DNA of 64,000 nucleotides from JdFR-22 sp964534325 (GCA_964534325.1 CAZHOR010000007.1:50071-114070), one strand, 5' to 3'. Positions 41,835 through 51,023 are shown, counted from the first letter of the stretch. The notes: generated by a model not told the origin, from the letters alone. Numbers and translations: made by a program.

Positions 41835-43205
41835 ATGACCGATAAGGCGTTCGTCATTGGGCTGGATTCTGCTCCACCGGAGCTGTTGTTCCACGAATTT
41901 ATTGATGAGCTACCCAATGTAAAGGCTCTTCTCCAGAATTCGTTATATGGTCCCATGAAGAGCTGTATCCCCGCTATCACGATCCCAGCCTGGATGGTGA
42001 TGGCCACCGGAAGATCTCCGGGCGAACTGGGATTATATGGATTTCGACATAGAAAGAGCGGTTCTTACAAGAATATCTGGATAGCTCACAGCCTTATGGT
42101 GAATGAAAAGGCTGTATGGGACTACCTGGGGGAACGGGGTAAGAAGTCCATTCTGGTAGGAGTTCCACCCTCATACCCTCCCAAGCCTGTCAACGGGCAA
42201 TTGGTGTCCTGCTTTATCACTCCGGACTCTTCCGTCAACTACACCTATCCACCTGAACTCAAATCAGAGATTGAGAATCTGGTGGGAAACTACATTTTTG
42301 ACGCCGACTTCAGGAAAGAGGATAGGGACCAGATAATCAGGGAGACCTGGGAGATGACCGAAAAGAGGTTTGAAGTAATACGGTATCTCTTGCAGGAGAA
42401 GGAGTGGGATTACTTCCAGCTGGTGGAGATAGGGCTGGACAGGATCCATCACGCTTTCTGGAGATACTTTGACGAGGAGCACCATCTGCACGAGAAGAGT
42501 AAGTATCAGAATATCATAAAGGATTACTACAAACTGCTGGATAAAGAGATAGGCAAGACAATGGAGCTGTTGGACGATAACACTGCTGTAGCCATAGTAT
42601 CAGACCATGGAGTGAAGAGGATGGACGGGTGCTTCGCCATAAATCAGTGGCTCATCGAACAGGGACTTCTTTCCATTAATAACCCCGAGATAATGGATGA
42701 TGGTCCAGTTAAATTCGAGCAGCTGGACATCGATTGGGAGAACACGATGGCCTGGGCGTGGGGAGGCTACTACTCCAGAGTATTCCTCAACGTAGAGGGC
42801 AGAGAAGAGAAAGGAATGATCAAGAGTTCCGACTATTACGAGGTAAGAGATGATATCGCCCACCAGCTGGAATCCATTAAAGGTCCGGGCGGAGAGGAAT
42901 GGGATACCAGAGTTTATTACCCGGAGGATATATATCCTGAGGTCCAGGGCGACATCCCTGATATGATGGTCTATCTGGACGGGTTATCGTGGCGCTCGGC
43001 AGGCACTCTGGGTTACGAGACAAACTACTTAAGGGAGAATGATGTAGGTCCCGACGATGCTGTACATTCGGAATACGGATGCTTCTCTCTGTATATACCG
43101 GGAATGGAAGCCAAAAAAGTGAATACAACTATATATGACTTCGCCCCCACAATATTGAGTTTGTATGGAATTGAAAATCAGTTGAGAGGTAAGAGTATAT
43201 TATGA
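41835..43205 (+). CDS. alkaline phosphatase-superfamily protein (phosphodiesterase/pyrophosphatase type)
   Basis: 456 residues. Metal and nucleophile sites are seen in FVIGLDSAPPELLFHEFIDE (Asp), PAITIPAWMVMATGRSPGEL (Thr as nucleophile) and IVSDHGVKRMDG (Asp-His). The LYGFRHRKSGSYKN stretch is typical of this archaeal branch. It probably hydrolyses a phosphodiester or sulfate ester; the substrate is unknown. It shares a 4-base overlap with the APS kinase gene downstream, so the two proteins probably act in one pathway (sulfonucleotide metabolism). Confidence 0.85.
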   Translation: MTDKAFVIGLDSAPPELLFHEFIDELPNVKALLQNSLYGPMKSCIPAITIPAWMVMATGRSPGELGLYGFRHRKSGSYKNIWIAHSLMVNEKAVWDYLGERGKKSILVGVPPSYPPKPVNGQLVSCFITPDSSVNYTYPPELKSEIENLVGNYIFDADFRKEDRDQIIRETWEMTEKRFEVIRYLLQEKEWDYFQLVEIGLDRIHHAFWRYFDEEHHLHEKSKYQNIIKDYYKLLDKEIGKTMELLDDNTAVAIVSDHGVKRMDGCFAINQWLIEQGLLSINNPEIMDDGPVKFEQLDIDWENTMAWAWGGYYSRVFLNVEGREEKGMIKSSDYYEVRDDIAHQLESIKGPGGEEWDTRVYYPEDIYPEVQGDIPDMMVYLDGLSWRSAGTLGYETNYLRENDVGPDDAVHSEYGCFSLYIPGMEAKKVNTTIYDFAPTILSLYGIENQLRGKSIL

Positions 43206-43744
43206 GCTTCGTTATCTGGATCACGGGGCCCAGCGGCGCAGGAAAGACTACACTGGTGGATGCCCTTGCAGAGAGATTCAAGGAGCTGGGCGCTGGGGTA
43301 GAGATACTGGATGGAGATGGGATCAGGAGCAAGCTCTACCCCGACCTTGGTTTCAGCAGGGAAGAGCGAGAGATGCACAACAGGGTTGTTATCCAAATGG
43401 CCAACCTGCTGGTAAAGAACGAAGTTATAACTCTGGTGTCTGTTATAGCCCCCTATAAGGAGACCAGGGATTCGGCAAGAGCAGAGATAAATAAGTTCAT
43501 GGAAGTCTACCTGAGCTGCCCCCTGGATTTGAGGGTCCAGAGAGATCCCAAGGGATTGTACGCCAAAGCAATAAAAGGAGAGATCACGGGGCTGACAGGA
43601 TACGACGGAGTGTACGAAGAGCCCGAAAACCCCGACCTGATCCTTTATACGGATAAGATGAGCGTTGAAGAGCAGGTGGACAAAGTGATCGACAGGGCCA
43701 TTGAGCTGGGGTTCCTGTCAAAAGAGATTAAGGCGAATGAGTGA
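43202..43744 (+). CDS. cysC: adenylylsulfate (APS) kinase
   Basis: 180 residues. Walker A is GPSGAGKTT (residues 9-17). The APS site has ILDGDGIRSKLYPDLGFSRE (usually LDGD and LGFS). KGLYAKAIKGEITGLTGYDG and YEEPENPDLIL are typical of CysC. It makes PAPS from APS and ATP, the donor for sulfotransferases such as that at 1698-2462. It is coupled to the phosphatase-like gene. Confidence 0.9.
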   Translation: MSFVIWITGPSGAGKTTLVDALAERFKELGAGVEILDGDGIRSKLYPDLGFSREEREMHNRVVIQMANLLVKNEVITLVSVIAPYKETRDSARAEINKFMEVYLSCPLDLRVQRDPKGLYAKAIKGEITGLTGYDGVYEEPENPDLILYTDKMSVEEQVDKVIDRAIELGFLSKEIKANE

Positions 43745-43772
43745 TACAGATAAATAAGAGCCAGGAACGACC

Positions 43773-44942
43773 TTAGTGACCCAGAAAGATCCCGTCCTTT
43801 GACCTGATGATCTTGAAACTGGCAGTTTGCCCCACTTTTCTATGTGTTTTTACCGTAACAACCCTATCCTTTACTACAGCCAGCTTTTCTTCATGCATCC
43901 TCCCTTCAGCTATCAATTTAGCTTTATAGTGCTCTCCCTTCCTTATGGGGTGCTGTATCCTGGACCGCTTATGGGTGCCGAAATCCTCTGGAGATAGAAT
44001 CAGTTTAACTCCGTACTGTTTCTCCCACTCCGCCAGCCGGGAGTAAAAGCTATCAAAGTCCATGACATCCTCCAATTTCCGCCCGTGCTTGTAGGGAATG
44101 TATTTCTGGATGCCCAATGCCGGATATCTTTTGCCTGCACCTATATCTATAGCAAATTCGATTGTTTCCTCCATTTCCCCATCATTATAGCCGAGAAGCC
44201 ATACAGGAGCTAACAACAAATCCATTTTACTACTAGCAACCTTTCTGGCGGACTCCAGCACATTATCCAGAGGGAAACTGGTCCTGTAAACCCTCCTTGC
44301 CGTGTCCTTCCTTATGGCATTTAAGGAGAGATTAACTCTGTCCACATGATCCTCTAACAGGTCTATGTAGTTTTGGTCCAGTAGGGTGCCGTTTGTCTGG
44401 ATGGATACGGTGTCTACTTCTCTTATTCGGCTTATCCCTTCCAACAACTCTTCCATGTAGGGGTAGAGCAACGGCTCTCCCTGACCATCAATGTGAGCCT
44501 CTAAACCATCTCCCTTGAATTGAGCTATCTCCTGCAACTTTTCCACCAGATAATCGGGCTCCACGATATAATCAGTGGCCATGGAGGTTGAGCCCCTCCC
44601 CTCATCAACGCTGCAGTGAACACAATTCAAGTTGCATCCCGTGATGGGTCTGACCTGAATCAAGTTGGTGCCCCTATCAATGAGACCGAAGGCCGCGCTC
44701 CCCATGAGGGGGATACCGCTCTCTCTGGTGACATAGACCAGCTCCCTTCTGGTAATCCTGTTCAGGACCTGCTTGGGCTCCCCAAAAGAGATGATATAAT
44801 CATCTTCAAACCTTTTACTCAGGCGGTTGTAGTGTTCAAGAGGAATCCTAACTTCTATTAAGTTCCTCAAAAGAAAGACCTTATCGTCGTTTTTATGATC
44901 AACAAATTTCTCCAGCATTTTATGGCCAATTAAGACGATCAC
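43773..44942 (-). CDS. radical SAM protein with C-terminal TRAM-like domain
   Basis: 389 residues (GTG 44942; ATG 44918 is also possible). The Fe-S motif is GCNLNCVHCSVDEG (Cys103, 107, 110), followed by a radical SAM barrel with EAHIDGQGEPLLYP and SIQTNGTLLD. The C-terminal 60 residues (AKLIAEGRMHEEKLAVVKDR and VKTHRKVGQT) look like a TRAM RNA-binding domain. Similar archaeal proteins are annotated only as Fe-S oxidoreductases; an RNA-modifying role is plausible. The gene converges with cysC. Confidence 0.83.
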   Translation of the reverse strand: MIVLIGHKMLEKFVDHKNDDKVFLLRNLIEVRIPLEHYNRLSKRFEDDYIISFGEPKQVLNRITRRELVYVTRESGIPLMGSAAFGLIDRGTNLIQVRPITGCNLNCVHCSVDEGRGSTSMATDYIVEPDYLVEKLQEIAQFKGDGLEAHIDGQGEPLLYPYMEELLEGISRIREVDTVSIQTNGTLLDQNYIDLLEDHVDRVNLSLNAIRKDTARRVYRTSFPLDNVLESARKVASSKMDLLLAPVWLLGYNDGEMEETIEFAIDIGAGKRYPALGIQKYIPYKHGRKLEDVMDFDSFYSRLAEWEKQYGVKLILSPEDFGTHKRSRIQHPIRKGEHYKAKLIAEGRMHEEKLAVVKDRVVTVKTHRKVGQTASFKIIRSKDGIFLGH

Positions 44943-44972
44943 AGCTCATTAACAGTTTAAGCAATTACCATA

Positions 44973-45221
44973 TTAAATGGACCTGATATCCCCCAGGAGT
45001 TTGGTTCCCTTTTCTGTAAGGGTGAGCTTATCACCCGTCTCTCCAGCCTCCTCAACTACCTCATCCTTTTTCAAGTCCTCTACCACTGTAACCAGTATTT
45101 TTTCCGGTATCCTGGTAGATTTAGCAATAGCCTTTAGATCAGCTTCTTTTTTCCTGTTCAACACCTCAAGTATCTTCACCTTATTAGGGTTTGAAGTGAT
45201 ATGCCCTTCTAACTCTCCCAT
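44973..45221 (-). CDS. small winged-helix DNA-binding protein
   Basis: 82 residues. ITSNPNKVKILEVLNRKKEA, then LKAIAKSTRIPEKILVTVVE and KLTLTEKGTKLLGDI form a complete winged helix. It lies 30 bases upstream of the radical SAM gene on the same strand, so the two may form an operon. Its target is unknown. Confidence 0.75.
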   Translation of the reverse strand: MGELEGHITSNPNKVKILEVLNRKKEADLKAIAKSTRIPEKILVTVVEDLKKDEVVEEAGETGDKLTLTEKGTKLLGDIRSI

Positions 45222-45274
45222 AAACCAAAATAAATGCGGAAAAGGTTAATATACCTTCTCCCTTCAATTCCTTA

Positions 45275-45584
45275 GTGGGCTAGGCCGGGGGGTTCGACGT
45301 CCCCTGTAACCCGAAACCGTCGATACGCGGGGGCCGAAGCCCTGGGAAGGTTCGCTTAGCGGAGAGGAAAGTCCTACCCGGCTCCGTAGAGTCCCCGTCC
45401 CGATGGACCGGCGGTGGCTGACTGGCCATCTGGAGGGAAGGTCATCAGTCCTTAACCGGGGATAAAGGCCCAGGCCCGGAAGGGAGCAGGCTGACCCCGG
45501 ACGACCGGTGCTTTCGGGGTTGCGGGGAGGAGGAGCTTAGTAGGACAACTCTCCGTGACGCGAATCGACTCAGGGCGTGCCCAC
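45275..45584 (+). ncRNA. ffs: 7S signal recognition particle RNA
   Basis: A 310-base RNA of the archaeal SRP type. The ends pair: GTGGGC at 45275-45280 and GCCCAC at 45579-45584. The 5' domain reads GGCCGGGGGGTTCGACGTC and the S domain contains CAGGCCCGGAAGGGAGCAGG, the conserved helix 8 with its GGAAGG loop. It would bind SRP54 and SRP19 and target secreted proteins. GC content is much higher than in the flanks. Confidence 0.93.
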
Positions 45585-45642
45585 TTCACACCCAAAAGCT
45601 CAAGAAGCCGGAACCCAATCTACCCTAATAAATCAGCTAACA

Positions 45643-45724
45643 GCGGGGGTTGCCGAGTGGAAAAGGCGCTAGATTCAGGGTCTAGTCCCGTAGGGGTCCG
45701 AGGGTTCAAATCCCTCCCCCCGCA
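45643..45724 (+). tRNA. tRNA-Leu (CAG)
   Basis: 82 bases. The acceptor arm pairs GCGGGGG with CCCCCGC, A is the discriminator, and no CCA is encoded. The anticodon stem CTAGA/TCTAG holds the loop TTCAGGG, giving anticodon CAG (reads CUG, leucine). The long variable arm TCCCGTAGGGGT-like fits class II tRNA-Leu, and GGTTCAAATCC is the T arm. Confidence 0.95.
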
Positions 45725-45837
45725 TTGTTCAATTCTCAGTTAGAGGTTTTAGAAGAGAAAATCACTAAAATTAAGGGCTTTACACTAGTAGATACGTTAG
45801 AGAGGTGTTGAGCAGAGCGAAACACCTCAGTTTGATG

Positions 45838-45880
45838 GTCCAGCTTTCTGAAGCTGGGGTTACAAATCCCTCCCCCGCAC
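45838..45880 (+). pseudogene. tRNA-Leu 3'-end fragment
   Basis: The sequence ACAAATCCCTCCCCCGCA at the end repeats the 3' end of the tRNA-Leu at 45707-45724 (one base shorter). It is preceded by a hairpin, CCAGCTT TCTG AAGCTGG, that replaces the normal anticodon arm. There is no 5' half. This is a duplicated tRNA end or integration scar rather than a tRNA. Confidence 0.6.
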
Positions 45881-45889
45881 TCTATTTCT

Positions 45890-46214
45890 GGTCTAAGATT
45901 TTTTGATTAGAGTTTGACAATAAAGAAGGGTTTTCATCGCTCCAAAGGTTTTTCTCATTGTGAGGTTTTTGCTTGGTTAAGTCCCCTGATTGTTGAATAA
46001 CTTGAGATTGGTTTATCGAAAATTGCCTCATCCCTGAACCTATATCATTGGTTCTTCATCTACTCAAATACCTGTTAAAAACGACAAAATTACCTCTCAT
46101 CCAATTCAGGAGAGGACAGTCAGACCTCTTATAAACTTTATATACCGGCCATAAAGGTTATAAGCCCATCTGAAGTGGGTATTAGGGCAAAGAGGATATA
46201 GGCGTGGTCCGTTT
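45890..46214. other. intergenic, promoter of the following orphan
   Basis: AT-rich, no gene seen. A likely TATA box, TTTATATA, lies at 46138-46145 with a TTATAAG at 46159-46165. GCCCATCTGAAGTGGGT (46166-46182) is a small hairpin between promoter and start codon of the gene at 46215. Confidence 0.4.
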
Positions 46215-46940
46215 ATGAGGGATTATACTTCCGTTTACAGCTCAAAATTCGGGTTATTGGATGAGGATCTGGGTGATACCTTCAGGGTTAGAGATAAGAC
46301 TAAAGCTAAGATTCAGAAGGAAGACCAGAAGATAGTTAAGGGGGTAGAAGGTTTATTCAAGTCGAAGATGTTGCCTGGCTCCTCTGAGGATACTTATCTC
46401 GTTGTTCAGGCGGGCTTCCCCCACTTGCCGGCGATTATGGCCAAGAACCTTTTACCCAGGAACATTGACTGCTACTTTTATGTAAATGATGGGCATTCAA
46501 GAGCTCACGAGACGATCAAGTATTATGCTCCTCAGATTGAAGAAGAGAAAAAGGATCTCGACCGGGTTGGTGGGGTTGCAACTCTAATCGACACTCACCG
46601 CGAGTACCTGGTAAGTGGAGCTTTTCCTTCTGCCAGCAGGCTAAAAGAACTGGGTATCAATAGGATAGTCTGTCTCGATGAGGAGATGTGGGGCTGGAAA
46701 ATGCCTCTCAGTATTGGTAGGAGGTTCCACAGCGATAAAGAGGGCAGGATAGATAAAAAGGATGTGGGCAAGTACCTGAGGTCCATGAGCAACAAGGGAT
46801 TTACCACGGAAAGATACGGCATCGCTCCCTGGGACCTGGAAATGGATTTCACCTACCAGGACTATCCCTGGCTATCGAAAAAAGATATGAAAAAGCTTAA
46901 AAGACAGTTCACCAAGATCTGTGCCACCTGCAACATCTAA
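46215..46940 (+). CDS. hypothetical protein, 241 residues
   Basis: Not recognised. The protein is soluble and mixed alpha/beta: YLVVQAGFPHLPAIMAKNLL and YFYVNDGHSRAHETIKYYA suggest Rossmann-like strands, and GGVATLIDTHREYLVSGAFP plus RIVCLDEEMWGWKMPLSIG contain conserved-looking polar residues. The C-terminus is basic with CATCNI. A TATA box and a small hairpin lie upstream. It is not in an operon. An enzyme is likely but no reaction can be named. Confidence 0.6.
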   Translation: MRDYTSVYSSKFGLLDEDLGDTFRVRDKTKAKIQKEDQKIVKGVEGLFKSKMLPGSSEDTYLVVQAGFPHLPAIMAKNLLPRNIDCYFYVNDGHSRAHETIKYYAPQIEEEKKDLDRVGGVATLIDTHREYLVSGAFPSASRLKELGINRIVCLDEEMWGWKMPLSIGRRFHSDKEGRIDKKDVGKYLRSMSNKGFTTERYGIAPWDLEMDFTYQDYPWLSKKDMKKLKRQFTKICATCNI

Positions 46941-46968
46941 ACTTCTTTTTATTGTTTACAAGCTCAAT

Positions 46969-47067
46969 TTATTCCTTGTGGCTGTCCTGTTGTATGGCGT
47001 AGAGCATGTAAAGGATCACCAGAGGGAACAATACTCCCACCACAAAGACTGCTATGTAACCCGTCAT
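46969..47067 (-). CDS. single-span membrane microprotein, 32 residues
   Basis: The frame ATG to TAA encodes MTGYIAVFVVGVLFPLVILY then MLYAIQQDSHKE: one membrane helix and a polar tail. A strong AAGGAGGTT lies upstream, but 14 bases away. It is too small for standard gene calls. Plausible but unproven. Confidence 0.4.
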   Translation of the reverse strand: MTGYIAVFVVGVLFPLVILYMLYAIQQDSHKE

Positions 47068-47204
47068 GAAGTTGACTTTAACCTCCTTGATTGATATATC
47101 TATCTATACTATCTATACTATCTACACTTCATCTTGCCCATTGTCGCTAAATAAGTCTTACAATTATACATACCATTACAATACAAAATCAAGAGCTCTC
47201 ACCC

Positions 47205-47627
47205 TTAAAATATCTTTGAGACGATCTCTGTGGGTGATTTCCCCTTCATACCGCCTTTAGCGAGCATCACGCTAAATAATCCTATTATTATGTCCTCAAT
47301 CCATCCTATTCCCACCAGATAGTCGGGAACGATGTCTATAGGGGAGATCACATACAGGAACCCCAGGAGAGCGATCAAAAGGCTGGCATAATTTACTTCG
47401 CCCTTTGCCTTTGAGGATACATCCTCCTTTTTTGGCGGTACATTCACGTCTTGGACCTCATGTCGGGGGTCAGAAAGAACATGCTCCTCAAAGGAGATTA
47501 CTGCTTCTTTTTCCTCCTCATACTCGCTGCTCTTCCATCCGCAATCGCATTGAGCAAAATAGCCATTCTTACCCCGTTTGATCCTGGCTGTAGTATCACC
47601 GAACTGATGTGTTGTTGAGGTGGACAT
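47205..47627 (-). CDS. DUF1232 membrane protein
   Basis: 140 residues. The C-terminal part carries the DUF1232/YkvA signature LYVISPIDIVPDYLVGIGWI then EDIIIGLFSVMLAKGG, with two membrane segments. The N-terminal 60 residues are soluble, with CDCGW and an acidic stretch, which is not usual for the family and may be a small metal-binding addition. Alone in its transcript. Confidence 0.8.
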   Translation of the reverse strand: MSTSTTHQFGDTTARIKRGKNGYFAQCDCGWKSSEYEEEKEAVISFEEHVLSDPRHEVQDVNVPPKKEDVSSKAKGEVNYASLLIALLGFLYVISPIDIVPDYLVGIGWIEDIIIGLFSVMLAKGGMKGKSPTEIVSKIF

Positions 47628-47762
47628 GGTACCTGCCTGATTTAGCTTTAAGTATTTAGTTTAAACCTGTTTAAATACCATATTTAAATTACTGGATTAG
47701 TAGATAGTCAAGGGGAAAAACTAATTAAATTTCATCAATAGTCAGGCAAAGAGGTGAGTTTT

Positions 47763-50552
47763 TTGTCTTCAGATACAGATCAGGGGTTTTTGAAAATCGT
47801 TGTGCTGGTCATTATAGCGATCTCGGCTGTGATGACTGTTATTTCAGCACTTTCAGGCTTTATTATGGATTATTACTGGTTCAAGTCAGTTGGATATCTC
47901 TCAGTGTTTATGAAGAACCTCAATTATCAAGTTGCACTGTTCCTTATTGGCTGGGCTATTACTACCACGTTTCTCTTACTTTCCTGGGGAACCATAAGGA
48001 AAGCGCTGGGTGATCAGCTCCCGGATATGGGTAGCAAGCTCTACAAAGGTATAGCAGTGCTTTTGGGTGTGCTGATGGGTAACTGGCTGAGCGGCAGTTA
48101 TCTTACGGTCCTCAAATTCTTGAATCAGTCGCCATGGGGTGTGACTGACCCCATCTTTGGTCATGATGTTTCTTTTTACGTGTTCACCCTCCCGTTCTTG
48201 AGAACGGTGCTAGCTTTTGTTGGCGGGGTTGCTGCCCTTGTCTTATTTCTATGCCTTCTATCTTTTGTTCTGGGCAGTTTCAGGGTGGAGATAAGTGAAA
48301 GTGGAGTAAAGTATTTTGATTATTCCAGTGAAAGCGGTAAAGGCTGGGCATGGCATCCGTTCCGGTTTTTGGGCTCATGGTCCATTGTCGGCTCAGTGGC
48401 GGTGTTAACTGTTGTAGGAGCTATTTCGGTGTGGCTGTTCAGGTTCTCCTATCTGTGGAGCTTCAATCCCGGAGCCCAAATCCCTACAGGTGCCGGTTTC
48501 ATGGCCGTCAACTACTACATACCATATACCTGGATACAGGCACTGGGTGTTCTATTGCTGGGTGGTCTGGTTATCCATGTACTCCGGAATTTGAGACAGG
48601 TATGGGATAACCTTGAGACTGAAGAATTCGGGTTGCTCAAGAAAGAGATAGGAGTGCTGGTGGCTGTTGTGGCCATCTTCATCATTATACCCGGTGCGGT
48701 CTTCGGTGCCGTCAACACCATAAGCGTCCAGCCGAACGAGCCGGGGATCCAACAGCCATATCTTGAGAGGACCATTAATTATACCAAACAAGCATACGAC
48801 CTGGATGGCATAAAAGAAGTTGCTTACACCTCCAATAGGAACCTATCATCTGAAGAGGCATTGCAGAGCCCTACAGTGGAGAATGCCCGAATTATAGATT
48901 ATCGACCCGTGCAGACCACCTACAAGGAAAAACAGAGGCTCAGAACCTACTACGAATTCCCGGAGATCGATTTAGGCCGTTACATAACTGAAGAAGGTAA
49001 AAAGCTCACCGTGATCAGCAATAGAGAAATGGATTACGAAGGTGGAAGAGGAGGTGGAGGTTGGCAAAATCAGCACCTGTTCTTCACTCACGGTTTTGGA
49101 GCGGTGGTGTCACCGGCAAGTGAGGTACAGCCTGACGGCTCTCCCGTAATGAAGTTAAAGAACATACCACCCGAAAGCGATTGGAAAGTCACCAGCCTTG
49201 ATGAGCCCCGAATATATTATGGAGAAATAACAGATGATTACACCATAGTAAAAGCAAATGAATTGAACGAGTTCGACTATCCCATGGGAGAAGAGAACAT
49301 ACAGTATAGATATGAACACGACAGCGGGATCAACCTGGATAGCACGTGGAAAAAGCTGGTAGCCTGGTTTTACACTGGAGATTTCAATATCCTGGTATCT
49401 GGTTACGTGGGAGAGGAATCCCAAATGCTGCTCCATAGAAATGTTCAGGATAGAGCGCAAATGATAACTCCATTTATGTCCTATGATTCCAACGCTCACC
49501 CGTTCATCAAGAACGGTAGTCTATATTACCTCCTGCACGGAATAACGTGGGCAGAAAAATATCCCTACTCCTACTCCAGCAGTAATGTGCCCGGATACCT
49601 TTCGGACAGCGTTAAGTGCTTTATCAAGTCCAACACAGGCGAGATCAACTTTTACATAATAAACGAAGATGATCCTATGGCACAGACCTTCTCCAGCATA
49701 TACCCTAACCTTTTCAAAGATGGTGAAGAGATGACTGACGGGGACCGGAGTCATCTGGTCTATCCTCAAGGGCTTTTCAATATCCAAACGAACCTGTTCA
49801 AGAGGTACCATATGGAGGATTACCAGTCCTTCTACCAGAAAGAGGATATGTGGCAGTCTGCTAATGAACTGTACCACGGAACGACCAAGGAAGTAGAGCC
49901 TTATAACGTGTTGCTGGACTTGACAGGTTACCCGGGATTTGAAGACAGGTCCGACGAGTTTACTCTCATCAAGCCCTTCACTCCCGAAGGTAAGAACAAC
50001 ATGCGGGCGTGGTTAGGAGTGGCTCAGGACCCCGGAAATTACGGGAAGATGATCGCCTTCAAATTCCCCAAAGGTGAGCTGGCAAGGGGTCCCATGCAGG
50101 TGGAATCCATTATAGGCCAGGATACCGAAATCTCCAGACAATTCACTCTGTGGGAAGGAGCAGGTAACTCAGTCCTGCGAGGAAACCTCCTCGTGCTCCC
50201 CGTTAAAGGAGATATACTCTACATAGAGCCCATATACCTCAGTTCTAAAACCCTACCATACCCCCAGATGAAGAGAGTGATTGCTGTCCACGAAGATGAT
50301 GCCGCAATGGCGGGTGACCTGAGAACTGCCGTACTGGCTGCTCTAGGAGAAACTCAGGTACAGGTTCCTGGAGAAAATGTCACTCCAGTAAAAGTTTTAG
50401 AAGGTGAGCTGGCACAGAACGTTAAACAGTACCTGGAGCTCAGGCAAAAATACTACCAGCTCCTCAGCGAGCAAGAATATACCGAAGCAGCAAAAGTGCA
50501 GGAGAATATGTCAGAGGTCGCAAACGAGATGGGACAGATGGTAGGGGAGTGA
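47763..50552 (+). CDS. UPF0182 (COG1615) large membrane protein
   Basis: 929 residues from TTG 47763, which has AGAGGTGA at good spacing (the frame opens at GTG 47754). The first 330 residues contain about seven membrane segments. They are followed by a large extracytoplasmic domain rich in Tyr/Pro with the family motifs QPYLERTINYTKQAYDLDGI, FTHGFGAVVSPASEV and GDRSHLVYPQGLFNIQTNLF. The end is a charged helix. The role is unknown in all lineages. GC content and codon use match the neighbours. Confidence 0.9.
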   Translation: MSSDTDQGFLKIVVLVIIAISAVMTVISALSGFIMDYYWFKSVGYLSVFMKNLNYQVALFLIGWAITTTFLLLSWGTIRKALGDQLPDMGSKLYKGIAVLLGVLMGNWLSGSYLTVLKFLNQSPWGVTDPIFGHDVSFYVFTLPFLRTVLAFVGGVAALVLFLCLLSFVLGSFRVEISESGVKYFDYSSESGKGWAWHPFRFLGSWSIVGSVAVLTVVGAISVWLFRFSYLWSFNPGAQIPTGAGFMAVNYYIPYTWIQALGVLLLGGLVIHVLRNLRQVWDNLETEEFGLLKKEIGVLVAVVAIFIIIPGAVFGAVNTISVQPNEPGIQQPYLERTINYTKQAYDLDGIKEVAYTSNRNLSSEEALQSPTVENARIIDYRPVQTTYKEKQRLRTYYEFPEIDLGRYITEEGKKLTVISNREMDYEGGRGGGGWQNQHLFFTHGFGAVVSPASEVQPDGSPVMKLKNIPPESDWKVTSLDEPRIYYGEITDDYTIVKANELNEFDYPMGEENIQYRYEHDSGINLDSTWKKLVAWFYTGDFNILVSGYVGEESQMLLHRNVQDRAQMITPFMSYDSNAHPFIKNGSLYYLLHGITWAEKYPYSYSSSNVPGYLSDSVKCFIKSNTGEINFYIINEDDPMAQTFSSIYPNLFKDGEEMTDGDRSHLVYPQGLFNIQTNLFKRYHMEDYQSFYQKEDMWQSANELYHGTTKEVEPYNVLLDLTGYPGFEDRSDEFTLIKPFTPEGKNNMRAWLGVAQDPGNYGKMIAFKFPKGELARGPMQVESIIGQDTEISRQFTLWEGAGNSVLRGNLLVLPVKGDILYIEPIYLSSKTLPYPQMKRVIAVHEDDAAMAGDLRTAVLAALGETQVQVPGENVTPVKVLEGELAQNVKQYLELRQKYYQLLSEQEYTEAAKVQENMSEVANEMGQMVGE

Positions 50553-50601
50553 GCTCCAAAAAATCTCTTAATCCTTATTTTTTCTTATATTGGTCGTCCA
50601 T

Positions 50602-50829
50602 TTAACCTACGGACGCTCTATTAATCGTTTCTTTTATCTTTAGAACACCTATACTCACACCATATATCCCCAGAAATATTTCCAGTATCCATATAAGCTT
50701 GTTTGGCTCGTAAAAATACAATAGAGCTCCTTCTGAAGCTACAGCAATGACCGTTATTACCAGTGTGAACGCCATTAGAGCTGACAAACCTATGAGATCT
50801 GCGATGTCCTTCAGTACCACATTGTTCAT
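50602..50829 (-). CDS. small membrane protein, two transmembrane segments
   Basis: 75 residues with hydrophobic spans at about 12-34 and 42-62 and a polar N-terminus (MNNVVLKDIADLIG). ATG 50829. The family is not recognised. It converges with the UPF0182 gene. Confidence 0.5.
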   Translation of the reverse strand: MNNVVLKDIADLIGLSALMAFTLVITVIAVASEGALLYFYEPNKLIWILEIFLGIYGVSIGVLKIKETINRASVG

Positions 50830-50939
50830 GATAATTGTAGTTATGATTATTAATTTATCACTTTTGGAAAACTCAATGATAATGAGAAAGGAAAGACTTC
50901 CATTGAAAAATAGGTTGTCTTAAGTCATATGAGGAGGGA

Positions 50940-51023
50940 GGTTGTGGCCGGGATAGGAATAAAAAAAGGTGTTAGGTGTTATAGCCGGCGGGAGGTAGGA
51001 CTCACCTATCCCGGGCCCACCTC
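50940..51023. ncRNA. candidate structured RNA downstream of gltX
   Basis: CCGGGATAGG (50948-50957) pairs perfectly with CCTATCCCGG (51005-51014). The stem is extended by GTGG/CCAC with a small bulge, and encloses an inner GC-rich part (GCCGGCGGGAGG). The GC content is well above the AT-rich flanks. Strand and function are unknown; it could be a small RNA or a transcription end. It does not match tRNA, 5S or RNase P RNA. Confidence 0.4.

Noticed and set aside
45725..45880. Second tRNA gene after tRNA-Leu
   Set aside because: Only the 3' end is tRNA-like; there is no acceptor 5' strand, D arm or proper anticodon loop.
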